Part shown: piece after piece, positions 62,770 to 64,000 of the stretch
How positions within the stretch are numbered: position 1 is the stretch's first letter
How the letters are laid out: each line of letters opens with the position of its first letter
DNA from: Blastobasis lacticolella
Lineage: Eukaryota > Arthropoda > Insecta > Lepidoptera > Blastobasidae
Length of the DNA: 64,000 nucleotides
Reading direction: 5' to 3'
NCBI GenBank assembly: GCA_905147135.1
Contig: LR990059.1
Location: forward strand, 16,949,001-17,013,000
Notes under the pieces: generated by a model
Seen by the model: only the letters and a program-made list of their open reading frames with translations
What the model was told of the DNA's origin: nothing
Databases searched by the model: none
Program-made: the position numbers and the translations under genes

Positions 62770-63560
62770 GTGCTCTTTACTGTATAGGCTTAAAATGGAT
62801 AGGCCTATTGAAAAACTGAGACCACTCCAAAGAAATCAAATATTGCCAAATGATATTTTTCTACGAAAATACTATTCTTTCTATTCTAAACTTACTTACC
62901 AACGGGACCTGTCCCCTTCACTCCTGAGTGAAGGAAGCGGGCAGAAACGCATACTATACGCTTAGATAAAACTCAATCTAAAACTTGGAACATCTCCGAA
63001 ATCAGAATTTTTTGTTTGGTTATGTTTTTCGAGCCTATATAGGTGGAGCCTATTTCTTTGTATACTTTCTACTGTATATACTTTGAACTGCCCAATCTAA
63101 TACCCCCATCTTCGTTCCACCACTAAACGAGAAGAGCCTCAGCGAAATGACACTGTCTTACAGTCGAAATTACAAAGACTACAAACACAACAAGACTACT
63201 TTGCTTCAACATTTATTGTGCGAAGCGCGACGGAACTTTCTACCTGACTAACTATTTTTTGATAAATACAACCTGGGAGTTTTAAAATCCAATTAAAGGG
63301 TTATTTTTCATAATAGTGCTTCACCACACCACAGTGTTGCTTAAAGTTAGACGTACAAAACATCCTATAGTCCATGTGAACGAAGTCGCGGGCACGGCTA
63401 GTTTTCGGAGAACATTCTTTGTTCTTTTATGAACTAACCCGGGTCCAGTGGCGGCGCGCGAGCCCTGACCGCGCTAGCACGTGTAAATCTGTGCGTGCGC
63501 ATCTCCACACATGCCGCGAGATTCATAAATATGAACTGAAATATTTGTAATTTTAAATTG
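62770..63560. other. no gene recognised
   Basis: AT-rich with a small GC-rich patch at 63435-63530. No splice-supported exon. Confidence 0.4.
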
Positions 63561-63589
63561 TAACCTTGGTTAACCTCGCTTCGCCAACG

Positions 63590-63991
63590 GCATTAGACAG
63601 ACATACTACTACTCTCTTCCGACCGGTTTCGGCCATGGCGACCTCTTCAAACCCTAATCAGATCTGCGCTGATGCGCACGAAGATGGCTTGCATAGTCAA
63701 TCTTCGCGGCAAACTCCCGTGCATAATGTGGGCACGTCAGTTTGTTTTTATAAAATTGTAAGTGATGGCTGCTTGGCGCTGCTCCTCAAAGTCGCGTACT
63801 TTCCTCTGTACAAGCCCGCGCCATTCAGACCTTTGTGCTGCCAAATCTTCCCACAAAGAGGGCTGAATGTTACACCCTTTCATGTGACGCTTCTGAACAT
63901 CTTTATATCGAAGGAGTTGTCCGCCGCGTTTCCGCTTGCCCTCCTCTAGTTCAGGATAAAATATGCGCTTCGCTACTCTTTTCTCCGCCAT
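63590..63991 (-). mobile_element. LINE C-terminal fragment
   Basis: The minus frame from 63991 reads [40 protein letters not shown] and [20 protein letters not shown]. The G-G-Q-x-x-R-Y-K-D-x-x-K-R pattern ends many insect LINE ORF2 proteins. It stops near 63737 and the 3' sequence continues to about 63590. Confidence 0.75.
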
Positions 63992-64000
63992 ACGGGATAC

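Overview
This window is insect nuclear DNA, most likely from a moth or butterfly. It has spliced genes with GT/AG introns, no operons, AT-rich introns packed with SINE/LINE/MITE remnants, a BEL/Pao LTR retrotransposon, and a short interstitial run of the insect telomere repeat TTAGG. The Lepidoptera assignment is an inference from the repeat families; the insect assignment is firm. All three host genes lie on the minus strand. Exon borders were set by hand from GT/AG signals, reading phase and protein similarity.

Positions 1-8035 hold a ZAD/C2H2 zinc-finger gene. Four upstream exons encode the N-terminus and the ZAD domain. Four GC-rich zinc-finger cassettes follow in tandem. Each cassette has its own splice acceptor with exactly one leading base, matching the phase-2 donor of exon 4, and the three complete ones have their own stop codon. 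The fourth runs off the left edge. This looks like a locus that joins one shared dimerisation domain to alternative DNA-binding arrays (as lola or mod(mdg4) do with BTB domains), and it is the most interesting structure here.

Positions 8458-11807 hold a three-exon gene for a predicted secreted or type I membrane protein of about 737 residues. It has a signal peptide, a long Asn/Lys/Glu-rich low-complexity region and one hydrophobic segment near the C-terminus. I do not recognise its family.

Positions 12000-19960 are a gene-poor stretch of degenerate repeats. Positions 19968-50317 hold protein kinase D (PKD) in 16 coding exons: ubiquitin-like N-terminus, C1a, C1b, acidic linker, PH domain and a complete kinase domain with the two activation-loop serines. 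The exon lengths add to 2,475 nt with all phases consistent (about 824 aa). At least one exon upstream of 50317 is probably missing from this reconstruction.

The 9.6-kb intron that splits the PKD activation segment contains an 8,335-bp BEL/Pao element (23448-31782) in the opposite orientation. Its 244-bp LTRs look identical and it is flanked by a 5-bp target duplication. It has gag-pol and an env-like gene, but reading-frame breaks interrupt integrase and env. It landed inside an older repeat, whose uninterrupted relative is at 60328-60630.

Positions 50320-64000 hold no convincing host gene. They contain a tRNA-Gly-derived SINE split by a 983-bp pogo-like DNA transposon, a fragment resembling a DDX51/Dbp73D helicase pseudogene, a 5'-truncated LINE with an open 577-aa RT frame, and many LINE 3' ends.
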